Shown here one piece after another: positions 11,013-21,143 of a DNA stretch of 64,000 nt. The DNA is taken from positions 63,734,501 through 63,798,500 of the forward strand of contig JAZHRO010000019.1 of NCBI GenBank assembly GCA_037157565.1, in the 5' to 3' direction. The stretch comes from Thalassia testudinum (Eukaryota; Streptophyta; Magnoliopsida; Alismatales; Hydrocharitaceae). Positions within the stretch are counted from its first letter, which is position 1; every line of letters starts with the position of its first letter. The notes beneath the pieces were generated by a model. That model did not search any database. It saw only the letters and a list, made by a program, of their open reading frames with translations, and was not told the origin of the DNA. The position numbers were made by a program, and so were the translations under genes.

Positions 11013-12714
11013 TGCTGCTACAACCCTTCCTTGGTTGTTCTTATTGTATTGCCTCCCTTGTGTGAGCTATCACTTTCTGACGTGCCAGTGATGTGCATAC
11101 ATCTGATTAACCTAAAATGTCTATTAATGCATGTTCTTAGTATCACATTAGCATCATACATTGTAAATAGTGCATAACATGCATAATCATGCATTTAGAT
11201 TAAGTTGTATAAATTGTATAGTAATTGTCTTCTTTCTATGGTTAGGGACAGGATGACTTTTTATCAGGGCCTCGGATCGAAGATCCAACTGTACGGATCT
11301 GATCAAGGCGACGATTGGAGTTCAACGACTCTAAGATCGCCCTAATCGGATATCCGTAGCACTAGATAGAGATCAAGGAACCCTAAAGATCAAGGACCAA
11401 GATGGTGTTAATCCACACCTTAGATGACAAATCCAATTGTACAGATGGATTCGAATCGACGATCGTAGCCTTACGGCGTGGAAATCGATCCAATCCGACA
11501 CCTGTGGCACCATCTACAATACTCAGAAGATGGATGGCCAAGATGGCACCACGTGGTGCCATCTCAGCCGCCCAACCGGCCGCAAGTACCTACCTCAGCC
11601 TTTCCTCTTCATCTGACCAACGCTTCTCTGCCGTTGGATGCTCATCCAATGCTGCAAGGCGCACGCGCATAAAACGAGCACTCGATATAAAAGCGCTCGT
11701 AGCACGTTGGTCGAGCGCTCTATCGAGGACAAAGGGCGCACATTCGAAGCAGCAAGTGCCTCAAATTGGAGCAAGGGCGAGCAGGCGCGTGGGTGTGCGG
11801 AGCTGCACGATCTTGATTGAATGGCGCTACGTAGCTGATAGCGCCCACGCGCGATTGGATGCGCGGCGAGGACGCGAGATCACACGCGGGCGTGTGGAGC
11901 GAGCAGGGATCATTTAAGCCATGATCGAACGGCTATAAGCACGCGGACGTGCGAGTATGTTGCGCGACGTGGAGGTGAGGAGGTGCACGGCACGCGCACA
12001 CAAAGGCCATGTTCAGGCCTTTAGTGACAGATTTATCCGTCACTATAGGTCCTGAATTAATTTTTTCAAATTGTAATGACCAAAATGCCCCCACTCCATG
12101 CAACTATAAAAGGAGACCCCCTCCATATGAATTTCTCTTCCCTTCCTTCTCTTCTCTCCCTCTCCAAAGCTCAAGAGAAGCTTGTCCCACACCCGGGATG
12201 CTCCTCAAGAGATAAAATCAATTTTTCACCCCCATTCCGGAAGCGGATCCCGCGACGACGACGATGTGCTACCTCATTCCCATTCTTCCTACCTCGACCT
12301 CTTTCTTCCCACTCCATTCCTCATCTTCCAGGCGTCGTCTCGTCCGGCTCATCCTCCAAGCGATCGTCGAGGAGGATAACTTCTCTCTCCCATTCCTTTT
12401 TCCTACTTTCTAGTGTAATTTCTTTCTTTCTTAGTTGTACAAACATTTTGCAATATCAAGTAGATGTTCTCTCTCTCTCTCTCTTTCTCTTATTGTCTAT
12501 AGTATTTCATTTCATTGTAATTACTCCACTTTTTAACAAAAACACAAAAAGAATATAATTGAAAATTTTGATCGACGTAGCCTCCCTAAGTTCGACCTGA
12601 GATTTCTATTCTGGTACAAATTTTATTTGTTGAACCTGAATTCTTCGTTATTCAAACTACAATGACAGGTTTTCAAAACCAAATCCGATAGCGTAGTCCT
12701 TTGACGTTTCAACA
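11013..12714 (+). repeat. E3 5' LTR (family B)
   Basis: Plus-strand LTR of about 1.7 kb ending TTTCAACA at 12714. It aligns by eye with the 48534-50369 LTR from the 'GATCCAACTG' segment onwards and shares the CCACGTGG-containing stretch near 11550. TATA (ctataaaag, 12104-12112), a CT-rich microsatellite (12465-12490) and the TTCGACCT block (12588-12598) are present. The 3' end is exact because the PBS region follows. The 5' end is estimated from the length of the related LTRs, and the first 50-100 bp are uncertain. Confidence 0.7.
12104..12112 (+). promoter_or_regulatory. TATA box of E3 LTR
   Basis: CTATAAAAG, followed by a C-rich, then pyrimidine-rich, leader segment, as in the family-B LTR at 49732. 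Confidence 0.65.
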
Positions 12715-12717
12715 TTT

Positions 12718-12792
12718 CGGCGCCGTTGTCGGGGATCGAACCCAGGTCGCCCGCATGATAGGTGGGAATACTCACCACTATACTACAACGGT
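12718..12792 (-). tRNA. tRNA-Asp-derived copy captured at the E3 primer-binding site (not a normal gene)
   Basis: Read on the minus strand, this is a tRNA-Asp from its 5' region (CGTTGTAGTATAG, D arm) through an anticodon arm and an intact T arm (GGGTTCGATCCC) to the acceptor end GGCGCC plus one base where CCA is expected. The anticodon triplet now reads ATC instead of GTC. Against the plant tRNA-Asp sequence I remember, nearly all differences are transitions, and one breaks an anticodon-stem pair. It begins exactly where a PBS should begin, three bases after the LTR end. It covers the position of the post-transcriptionally added CCA, and is followed by a second copy of the LTR end and a normal PBS. 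These facts favour reverse-transcribed primer over a genomic tRNA gene. It is probably not a functional tRNA. Confidence 0.88.
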
Positions 12793-12840
12793 AGGTTTTC
12801 AATACCAAATCCGATAGTGTAGTCCTTTGACGTTTCAGCA
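12793..12840 (+). repeat. Duplicated E3 U5 end
   Basis: AGGTTTTCAATACC to TTTCAGCA repeats the LTR end at 12667-12714 with about three substitutions in 48 bases. Together with the tRNA copy it forms a duplication of roughly 128 bp, LTR end-tRNA-LTR end-PBS. Confidence 0.9.
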
Positions 12841-12843
12841 TTT

Positions 12844-12861
12844 TGGCGCCGTTGCCGGGGA
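12844..12861 (+). other. E3 primer-binding site (tRNA-Asp)
   Basis: A perfect 18-nt TGGCGCCGTTGCCGGGGA, followed by AGCAACG, which can pair back on the site. This is the second, intact PBS. The upstream one at 12718 is the start of the tRNA copy. Confidence 0.93.
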
Positions 12862-14229
12862 AGCAACGATTTTCCGATCTTCTTTTCGCATTTTATGCAC
12901 TTTACTATCTTCTAACTTACTTTCTCTTGTGTCTATTATTTTGTAGAGACCTCCATTAGGGAATCATCAAGCTGTAGATAGAAGTAAAGTGCAGTTGAAG
13001 ATGACTATAAGTGCTCCCCATTTTTCCCCCTCCATAGATTTCATCTATCACATTAAATTCAAATTCTAATTAACCTAGGTGTTTGCATAAATCCTAGGAT
13101 TAGTTTAGTTGTTTGGATTTCCACTCACACTCATTTCACCCTCGCTTATATAAAAAAAAACAAAAAGATAATTTTGTGGGGTAATTTTCAAAATAGACAT
13201 AACATACACCTACATTCAAGGCACTTAACCTACTTGATTTTCTTCTACTCAACTAGATTCTGATATGTGGAACCGGTACACACAAATCAACACATAAAAG
13301 AGTAGAAATCATTCTAGGTTAACCATTTCTGTGTGCCTAACTTAATGGTGCAATTGTGGCCAATTGTTTGAGTTGTTTGGGCTGCACCACTCAACCTAAA
13401 ATCAACTCATCAAGTAGCTTCCTCTTAGGGTTTTCAATCTAGGTTCATACCAGGCACTCCACTTTATTTCTGATTTTAAAGGAAAGTAATCTTCACCCAT
13501 GCTTGAAAACCTGGTTTGCTTCAAACTTGATTGAAATCAACCTAATTCTAAATCTTAAAAGCTACTTAAGCAAGATTTGAACATTAAAATCTACGCATCA
13601 CAAATAATCTTGCTTGAAAATCCTGGTTGTGCACGCACTTACACATATTCAATCAATCATTAAGGGCACAACCCATTTTAAGGGCCCATCACATTCCATA
13701 AGCACTATAATCCCAGGCCTCAAGAAAATCAAGTAGACATTGGCCTTAAGGACTGATTTGCTCATTGGGGCCTAATCTGAGATTGTTTATGATTAACCTA
13801 CTTGTACTGACTAATTTGATGTCTAGCTAGGGGAGTAGCGTCAAACGATCATGGCTGGGGGGTACACTAGGAACCAGAGTCGCAAGCCGAAGGAAGAACC
13901 TTCTCCCCAGTCCCTCCTAACTGGTTGGATTGAGCAGACACAAGTAGAGTAAATCGTTTATAATTTTAAGGCAGGTTCTGGGAGTCTGTAGATCCTTAGG
14001 CTACCCCACTTAAGGACAGGCTTGTTCTGTTGTGCTACAGGGTCCTTATCCCTAGTCCTTCCAACCTTTTCCTAGTTTATGCTGGGAAGAAGGTCATTGA
14101 ATCCCTGATTGGAAGGACCACTAGAGTATTCTAGGAGGCGTAGATTGGATTTTGGATAAATTGATCCCATGGTCGATCAACAGCCTCCTCTGCCCTGAGA
14201 TCCACAGGAGGAATTCTGAAGGCAGCTGG
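12862..14229 (+). other. E3 leader, no gene seen
   Basis: About 1.4 kb of AT-rich sequence between PBS and recognisable gag, with no supported frame. An ATG at 14169 opens a short frame that stops after nine codons and may be the decayed gag start. Confidence 0.6.
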
Positions 14230-15837
14230 AACAAATGCAGAGATGCAGGAATAATTCCAGAGAATGCAGGGCGCTCAGCCCTTGAAGGATTTTTATAATC
14301 CTTCAAATTATGGGGAACATCCCAACATCTAGATTCCGGCTAGAGACGTAGAAATCAAGTCCCAGGTGTTAAGCTATCAAACATTACCATGGGCTTGGCT
14401 CTGAAGACCCGTTTCAACACTTAGAGGACTTGACTACTTTGGTCCAGACCACCAAGGCATGAAACGTGAATGAGGAGCAAATGATCATGAGGCTCTTCCC
14501 CCACTCTCTTAGGGATAAAGCCGCTCATTGGTACAGGACTACAGGAAGACCAATTGCAACATGAAATGAGTTGAAATCAGCCTTTCTGAAGAAATTCTTC
14601 CCTATCGGACGTACCAATGTTTGAGATGGGCAATCACTACCTTTACCCAGCAGTCGGGGGAGCAGTTTCATGTGGCTTGGGAGCGATTCCAGGAGCTATT
14701 GCGGAGGTGTCCACACCATGAGGTGCCGAAATGGCAACTCGTGCAGATCTTCTACCACAGGTTGACTGAGCAACTCAGAAATCATGTGGACGCTTCTTGC
14801 GAAGGCAATTTCCTCAACAAAGATGCAGATAGCGCGCACGATTTGTTTGAGGAAATAAGTAAGAATTCAATCAATCATGCCTCCATTGATACTTTTAACC
14901 GGTCCCAGCAACCCAGATCGAATGTTAATGAAGTCCATGACTCTCATTCATTCGATATGGAATTGATTTGTAATAAACTTGATAAGGTGGACTTGGTTGC
15001 TAAGAGAATGGAAGAGTGGATGGCTGGAAATTCAATGAATAACCCTCGATGCACTCAATCCCAGATTCGAGATTCCATTCGTCACAAGCTCCTTCTAGAT
15101 GGGAGTTCGTGAATCAACTTGATGCGGCTCAACCTACGAGCCAGAATTATTCAGAACCCCACGAGTTCCAAACTGGGGCCTTTGATCCCAGTTTTTCTGA
15201 TCCTTCCCTTTCTTTCTCTCCATCCTCACCCTATGAGGATGTTTGTGCTGTACAGGAGAACGTTAGATCCAACCCCTACTCTAATGCTTATAATCTGGGT
15301 TGGAGAAACCACCCTAACTTTTCGTGGAAAAACCCGGGGCAACAGACCCAATTTTGACCTAGCAACTATGCTCCGCAACGACCAATGGGTCAGGGTCATG
15401 TTTATACTCAGTTGCCCCCGAATCAAGTCAATCAGCCAGCTTGGAATGCCCGTCAACCCATAGGGCAGGCTGATTTGAATCGACAAATGGTAGAGATGCA
15501 AGGATCCATGCTCCAGCTCATGCAGCAAATGAAAACCTCGCTGGACAACTTGCAAACCGAACTCATAGCTAACTCTCCTCAACCCAGATCTCTACCATCC
15601 CAACCTGTACCCAACCCACGGAATATCCTGAATCCGGGCAACCAAGCTCATGGGTACGGAAATCAGAGGGACCCACACGCACATGCTCAAGTGGTTGAGC
15701 AGGGTCCTTCTTCTTCTTTTGCAAATCAACAATTCTTGGCTAATCAAGCCCCTCCAATCTTTCCTAACCCTCCCCAAGACCCAAACTCGTATGCATCCGC
15801 AAATTCTATTACCTTGAGGAGTGGTAAACAAGCATAG
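14230..15837 (+). pseudogene. gag: E3 gag, broken
   Basis: Gag homologous to that of E1: the N-terminal EQMQR stretch, SEDPFQHL near 14410, RDKAAHWYR near 14515, FLKKFFPIGRT near 14590, the HHEVPKW segment near 14720, and a Gln/Pro/Asn-rich C-terminal half ending at 15837. At least three frames are needed to read it, with in-frame stops in the N-terminal third and frame changes near 14620, 15110 and 15370. Several stops are TAG or TGA where relatives have Gln, Arg or Trp codons, consistent with C-to-T decay. Structural protein of the retrotransposon particle; not functional as it stands. Confidence 0.88.
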
Positions 15838-16584
15838 GATCCACAACCACACTGTTCTGATTTACCGAATCCTGAAGAACCTAAGGAGAGAAAGGAGAAT
15901 TCTGGAGAAGAAATCAAGGCTCAGGAACCTGATTCCAAAGATCTGACTCATGTTCCTTTTCCTGAAGCCTTGATCTGATCAAGGAAGAAGAAGTCTGTTG
16001 ATAGTAATGAGGAGCTTCTGAATATTTTCAAGAATGTTAAGATAAATATCCCGCTCCTCGACTCTATCAAGCATATACCTGCTTACGCGAGATTTTTAAA
16101 GGATTTATGTACACAAAAGCGTAAGTCGAGAGAATCTGTTCCGTGGAAGGTGGTACTCTCTAAGCAGGCTAGTTCTGTTATCCTGCACCACCTCCCTCAG
16201 AAAAAGAGAGATCCAGGTGCTCCGTTGATTTCTTGTGTCATCAGAGATTACACTTTTGATAGAGCACTTCTGGATTTGGGTGCATCCATCAACCTAATTC
16301 CGATTTCTCTTTACGAGAAGTTTGGATTAGGTAAACTTCGGCCGACTTTAGTAACGCTGCAGTTAGCGGACCGTTCGATCACAAATCCGCGAGGCGTTAT
16401 TGAAGATGTTATTGTTAAGGTTAAGGATTTCTATTTTCTTATAGATTTCCTTGTCCTTGACATGGATGTGCCCGAAAATCTGAGGAACAGGCCCATCATT
16501 CTGGGGCATCCATTCCTGGCTACCGCTACGGCCAACATTAACTGTGAAAGCGATAGCATGGAAATCGCCTTTGGAGATCAATGA
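15838..16584 (+). pseudogene. pro: E3 aspartic protease region
   Basis: Follows gag after a TAG. It contains the conserved HIPAYARFLK stretch (about 16070), then the protease itself with catalytic motif DLGAS near 16276, QLADRS near 16360 and the ILGHPFLATA flap-end block near 16500. The 16150-16584 part is one open frame of 144 residues, ending in TGA. The family protease cleaves the Gag-Pol polyprotein. A stop near 15977 and the stop at 15837 separate it from Gag. Confidence 0.85.
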
Positions 16585-17760
16585 ATGAAATTGGATATTT
16601 TTAAGGAGATTAATAAATTTGAGGATTGTGGATTTATTGAGGAACTTGAGGATGGTAATGTGAACATTGAAACTTGTATGATGGTTTCTGCAATTGCAAG
16701 TTCCTCCTTTGATGATGAATTGGACCCACCCTCTATGGTAGACTCGCCATCTTCTGAAGAGGTTATTGATTTTTTTCACTCTCAACCTCTTCCTCTTGAT
16801 GAGCCATTAGCATCTTCCTTACCTTCAATCATCAAGCCGCCCCAGCTTGAACTGAAATCATTGCCTGAGAATTTGAAATATCAATTTTTAGGACCACACA
16901 AGACACTCCCCTGTGATTATCAGTGCTAAATTAACAAAGGAGCAGGAGATTAAATTGATTAAGGTTCTGAAGGAACACAAGGAGGCAATTGGTTGGACCA
17001 TTCATGACCTTAGGGGGATCGAGCCATCTTATTGAAATCATAGAATATTTTTGGAAGATGGATCCCACCCTTCTCGCCAGATGCAAAGGAGATTAAATCC
17101 AAATATGCGAGAAGTGGTCAAGAAGGAGATTATTAAGTGGCTTGATGCAGGAATCATTTATCCGATCTCTGATAGTCCCTAGGTAAGTCCCGTGCAGATT
17201 GTTCCCAAGAAAGCCGAGATAACCGTTGTGACTAATGAGAGAGGAGAATCTGTCACAACTCGTTCAGCTTCCTCTTGGAGGGTTTGTATCGATTATAGGA
17301 AGCTGAACACGGCCACGAAAAATGATCATTTCCCTTTGCCTTTCATTGATCAAATCTTGGAAAGATTAGCCGGGCAGAAGTACTTTTGTTTTCTTGATGG
17401 TTACTCGGGATACAACTAAGTTCCTATCCATCCTGAGGATCAATAAAAAACTACTTTCACCTGTCCCTACGGTACCTTTGCTTTCCGTAGGATGCCATTC
17501 GGTTTATGCAATGCACCTGTGACTTTTCAAAGGTGTATGTTAGCCATATTCTCTGACATGGTAGGAGAGTTTATGGAAGTCTTCATGGATGATTTCTCTA
17601 TTTTTGGAGAATTGTTTGACTCTTGTCTAGCTAATCTAGAAATGATTCTTAAACATTGCATCAAAACAAGATTGATCATTATCTGGGAAAAGAGTCATTT
17701 CATGACACAAGAAGGCATCATCTTGGGTCATGTAATCTCTGAATGAGGAATTGAAGTAGA
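16585..17760 (+). pseudogene. pol: E3 reverse transcriptase with N-terminal linker
   Basis: A linker of about 115 residues rich in Ser/Pro/Glu (16585-16929) leads, after a frame change, into RT: the QMQRRLNPN block, EIIKWLDAGIIYPISDS, SWRVCIDYRKLN (17275-17310), FCFLDGYSGYN, MPFGLCNAP and catalytic FMDDFSIFG (about 17583-17610), then the thumb ILGHVISE. The catalytic Asp pair is intact, but stops interrupt the frame (after PSY, after SDSP, after GYN and after EDQ). The family enzyme copies element RNA into DNA using a tRNA-Asp primer. Confidence 0.9.
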
Positions 17761-18512
17761 TAAAGGTAAGGTTGATGCTATCGCTAAACTTCCTCCTCCC
17801 ACATCTATTAAACAAATTCGATCATTTCTTGGTCATGTGGGATTCTATAGAAGATTCATCAAGGACTTTTCGAAGGTTGCTCATCCTCTGAGCAATCTTC
17901 TCTCCAAAGAAACGCCATTTGTTTTCGACGAATCATGTCGTAAGGATTTGATTTTCTTAAAACGGTAGTCACTTGTGCTCCGGTGCTGCAACCACCGGTT
18001 TGGACAGCCCCTTTTGAGATCATGACCAACTCTTCTGATTATGCGGTCGGGGTTGTTTTGAGTCAGAAAGTTGATAGGAAGCCCTCTGTCATCTACTACG
18101 CTAATAAAACTCTGGATGAAGCCTAGAGGAATTACACTGTTACTGAGAAGGAATTACTAGCCATAGTATTTGCTTTGGAAAAATTCAGGGCTTATCTCTT
18201 AGGGTCTTATGTCATTATTTATACCGACCACTTAGCCTTGAGACATCTCTTGGCCAAAAAGGATGCCAAACCCTGGCTTATTCATTGGATTCTTCTGCTT
18301 CAAGAATTTGATCTTGAAATCAAGGATAAATCTAAGGTACAAAATGTGGTGACAGATCATTTGTCGAGACTTCTAAGTGATTCTTCTCGTCCGAACATCC
18401 CGATTGCTGATACTTTTCCGGACGAAACCATCCTTACAGTTTTAGGTGTCCAAACCCCATGGTTTGCTGACATTGTTAATTATTTGGCCGTTGGTCAAAT
18501 CCCCCAAGATTA
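17761..18512 (+). pseudogene. pol: E3 RNase H
   Basis: Continues RT: the connection segment RSFLGHVGFYRRFIKDFS (about 17820), a frameshifted stretch near 17950-18010, then RNase H with [19 protein letters not shown] and [11 protein letters not shown] (about 18215-18255) and the terminal [10 protein letters not shown]. The final Asp motif TDHLSRL is present. A TAG at 18124 and the frame change make it inactive. RNase H removes the RNA strand during reverse transcription. Confidence 0.85.
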
Positions 18513-18735
18513 GACCAAGCAACAACGAGATAGACTCAAATCTGAGGCCAAATACTACTTCTTGGAGGACCCTGAACTATACTACATCGACTCTGATCAG
18601 ATTATTCGCCGATGTGTTCCGGAGAACGAATTCAATAGTATACTCGAGTTCTGCCATGCATCTGCGTGTGGTAGACACTTCTCCAGGAAAAAGACAGCTG
18701 CAAAAATTTTTCAATCTGGATTCTATTGGTTTTCT
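18513..18735 (+). pseudogene. pol: E3 integrase N-terminus, truncated
   Basis: The integrase zinc-binding start is recognisable (IIRRCVPE, then a His-containing HASACGRHFS stretch, then FQSGFYW). The similarity stops abruptly after FYW near 18735, where E8 continues with PTIFKD and the Cys pair. The catalytic core, the chromodomain-equivalent region and the 3' LTR are missing, so E3 was cut by deletion or a later insertion here. Confidence 0.8.
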
Positions 18736-19885
18736 TTAGAGAGAGAGAGACACACACATTAGGGGGTGGGAGGGAAGAAGGGGCTGTAGGGCTTTCAGGG
18801 AGGCAAGATCTGGGAGATGAGCTGTACCTTGAGGAAAAGAAAGGATGCCAAATTGTATGGGCATCAAAGTTGCATGTGAAGTTGCCGAGCCATTGCCCTC
18901 CACTTGCATGCTCACGTGCTCCAAAACACTCTCAACTGACCAATCCTCGTCTAAGGGCATGATGCACCATGCCAATGTTCTCGATCGATAGGGGCATACA
19001 TATGGAATTTTAGTCTTCCCCCTCTTCGGTTACCTTGGGCTGATCGAAGCCTCCCCCATTTAATGGATCTCCTCTCCTTCCTCCGGATCTCTCCATCTTC
19101 ATTGATGGGCTGTCCTCCACGACATGCATGGACATTCGTCACTCGTAGCGGCCGATCGCGGTCGCAGTGGATGCAGCGGCCGGTCGTGGTCGAAGGCTGC
19201 TGGGTTGATGATCGAACCAATCTACATCAGATGCGGCCAATCAAGGTGACAGTCGTAGGTGGTGGCTATCTCCGATGTTGTGCAGCTGCGGTGGTCGGCG
19301 ACACTCTAGGGCTGATGGCATTGAGGCTGCATGCTGCTCGGTTGGTGGGGCTGCGTGGTCGACGGTCATTGTTGGGCACCTCCGATCGTCAACAGCCACG
19401 TCTGGCATGCATTGTGACACGAGCGTGTGTTGCAGTGATCGTTTGTTGCATGTTGTTGCGTGGTTGTTCGTGTTGTTGATTCTTTGATCCATTCTTTTTC
19501 TTTTTTTTATTTAGGATGTTTTGTTTAAAGATCACATGTGATCCCGTGCATATCATGGTCGAGTTTTCCTGGTGTGTGTCAAGGGTCGATTTTTTCAGTT
19601 ATTCGTTAGCGTGGTCTTCAAAATTTTTATTTCTTTGGCATTTTGCTGTTCTACGAGAGTGAGGTCAATCTCCTTCAGGAGATCATCCAATTCCCGATCT
19701 AGGGACAATTTCATTTTCTTTTTCCTTTTTTCTTATCTCACTTTTTGTTTTGAGTTCTCCAATTCTGTGAGACATATTTTTCCTTTGTGGGTGAATTTTT
19801 TCCATCTCTCCCTTCCTCTCTAAGTTGCATTTCTTGTATCAGATTTTATCCTTCAATGAAATGTTTATCTTAAGAAGAAGAAGAA
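18736..19885 (+). other. Unassigned GC-richer block, possible 5'-truncated retroposon
   Basis: Begins with short GA and CA microsatellites exactly at the break in E3. It then runs through a C/G-rich part (19050-19480), a T-rich part and a segment ending ATGAAATGTTTATC followed by (AAG)4. That ending resembles the simple-repeat tail of a truncated LINE. No coding domain is recognisable in any frame and no convincing target duplication was found, so the assignment is tentative. Confidence 0.25.
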
Positions 19886-20360
19886 GATAGAGGCATGCGT
19901 GTGTGTGTTGGGATTGAGGAGATGGCATGGGCTGGATCAACCCTTAAATTTAAAGGTTTCGATCATTTGATTGGTAGGTGGATGAGAAGTGGGTGGCAAG
20001 AAGTTCCGCCTTTCGCCATTTGTGGTTCCCGCGCTGCAAAATATGTCGTCCCTAATTTTTTTTTCTTTATTTTAAGTACAGTAATATGATTAGACTAAAA
20101 TATTCTTTATTACTTATGAGTCTCTCTATTTATGCTAGAAATCAACAGAGGTGAAATGGGAAAAGTTGATATAAAGGTCCTTAAGTTGATGTTTGATAAG
20201 GATTACCAATAGAATTCAGATCTTGTTGATTTGATTCCAGGATTTCAAAATGAATGAACATGGTGTGTACATCTTGTTAGTGGAAAAAACAACGTCCCCT
20301 CAGGTATAGCATTTAAAGCAATTTGACCCTTGTCCTTTTAGAAGTCATAATTTCATCCCC
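19886..20360. other. Unassigned AT-rich stretch
   Basis: I see no gene or element boundary here. It is the left flank of the LINE insertion. Confidence 0.4.
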
Positions 20361-20380
20361 ACCTTCCAAAGTTTTTCTTT
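20361..20380. repeat. Target-site duplication, left copy, of the LINE
   Basis: accttccaaagtttttcttt. The right copy (31759-31776) reads accttctaaagtttcttt, one substitution and two T's shorter. Confidence 0.8.
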
Positions 20381-20706
20381 TTGAAGAATCAAGATCAAAT
20401 TTTATTTATTCATCAATCCTTGGAGGTCAAAAAGGGGAGGCAGGGAGATTAGATCAAAACCTATCCCTTACAAGAAAAGAAGTACCATGACTCGTGGTCG
20501 AGTACATAAATCAAGGACACTCCAAAAATAACAACAAGAGCATCAGTAGGGCCAAGCACCAAGAAGCCAGTGTGCAAAAGGGAGAACAAAACTAGCCCCA
20601 AAGCCTGCTAGGAAGAGTCAAGCATTGACATAAGGGCATTGATACTGCCAAGCCGTTGTATCCCCTTGAGTCGGTGCGGAAGGTCATTCAGCTCCTTATA
20701 AATCCT

Positions 20707-21138
20707 CTAATCGCCTTCAACAGCATTTGCAATCTTGGAAGCCAAGAGATTAACTGTATGATAAACATAAGATAAAGATTCAATTTGATTTTTTTTCTTC
20801 AAAATGTGGTTAAAATCTCTAAAAGCCCTCCATGCAACCTGGACTTTTCCATTCCAACAATAGTATAATAAGGTAGAATCCACTTCCACCTGCAGAGGAA
20901 GGGAAAGAGCATGCAACAGGGCTCTCAAAATATCCACTTCATGGGGGGTAATTGAAGTATTGCAAGAGGCACCACAAATGAACTTCCCAGTATGATCTCT
21001 AATGACCCAACCCAGAGAAGAAAGATTATCAGAATTAGCCCCCACATTAATCTTGAAGCCAGAGGAAGGGCGGGTCCAAGAGAGAACCAAATTCTTAGGC
21101 TTATGATTCCTGATCCAATTGGACATTTGGAAGTTACG
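20707..21138 (-). pseudogene. LINE ORF2: C-terminal RNase H
   Basis: RNase H-like domain of the plant-LINE (RVT_3) kind. FKINVGANSDN corresponds to the first catalytic strand, where relatives have an Asp-Gly-Ala motif that is altered here. LGWVIRDHTGKFICGAS follows, then the HEVDILRAL helix carrying the conserved Glu, then DSTLLY. The frame is open for 153 residues but its N-terminus is created by the nested LTR. The natural upstream part is 23868 onward, with the Trp of the split codon region contributed by the GCTGG duplicated target. Such a domain removes RNA during target-primed reverse transcription. Confidence 0.85.
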
Positions 21139-21143
21139 CCAGC
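21139..21143. repeat. Target-site duplication CCAGC, left copy
   Basis: An identical CCAGC lies at 23863-23867. The pair brackets the solo LTR. Confidence 0.92.

Noticed and set aside
11402..11917. 171-codon frame in the E3 LTR
   Set aside because: Within a family-B LTR, no recognisable domain, and not preserved as a frame in the related LTR at 48534.
12718..12792. Ordinary nuclear tRNA-Asp gene
   Set aside because: It is in exact PBS register, covers the CCA position, has an altered anticodon and stem, and is flanked by a duplicated LTR end. A primer-derived copy explains all of these.
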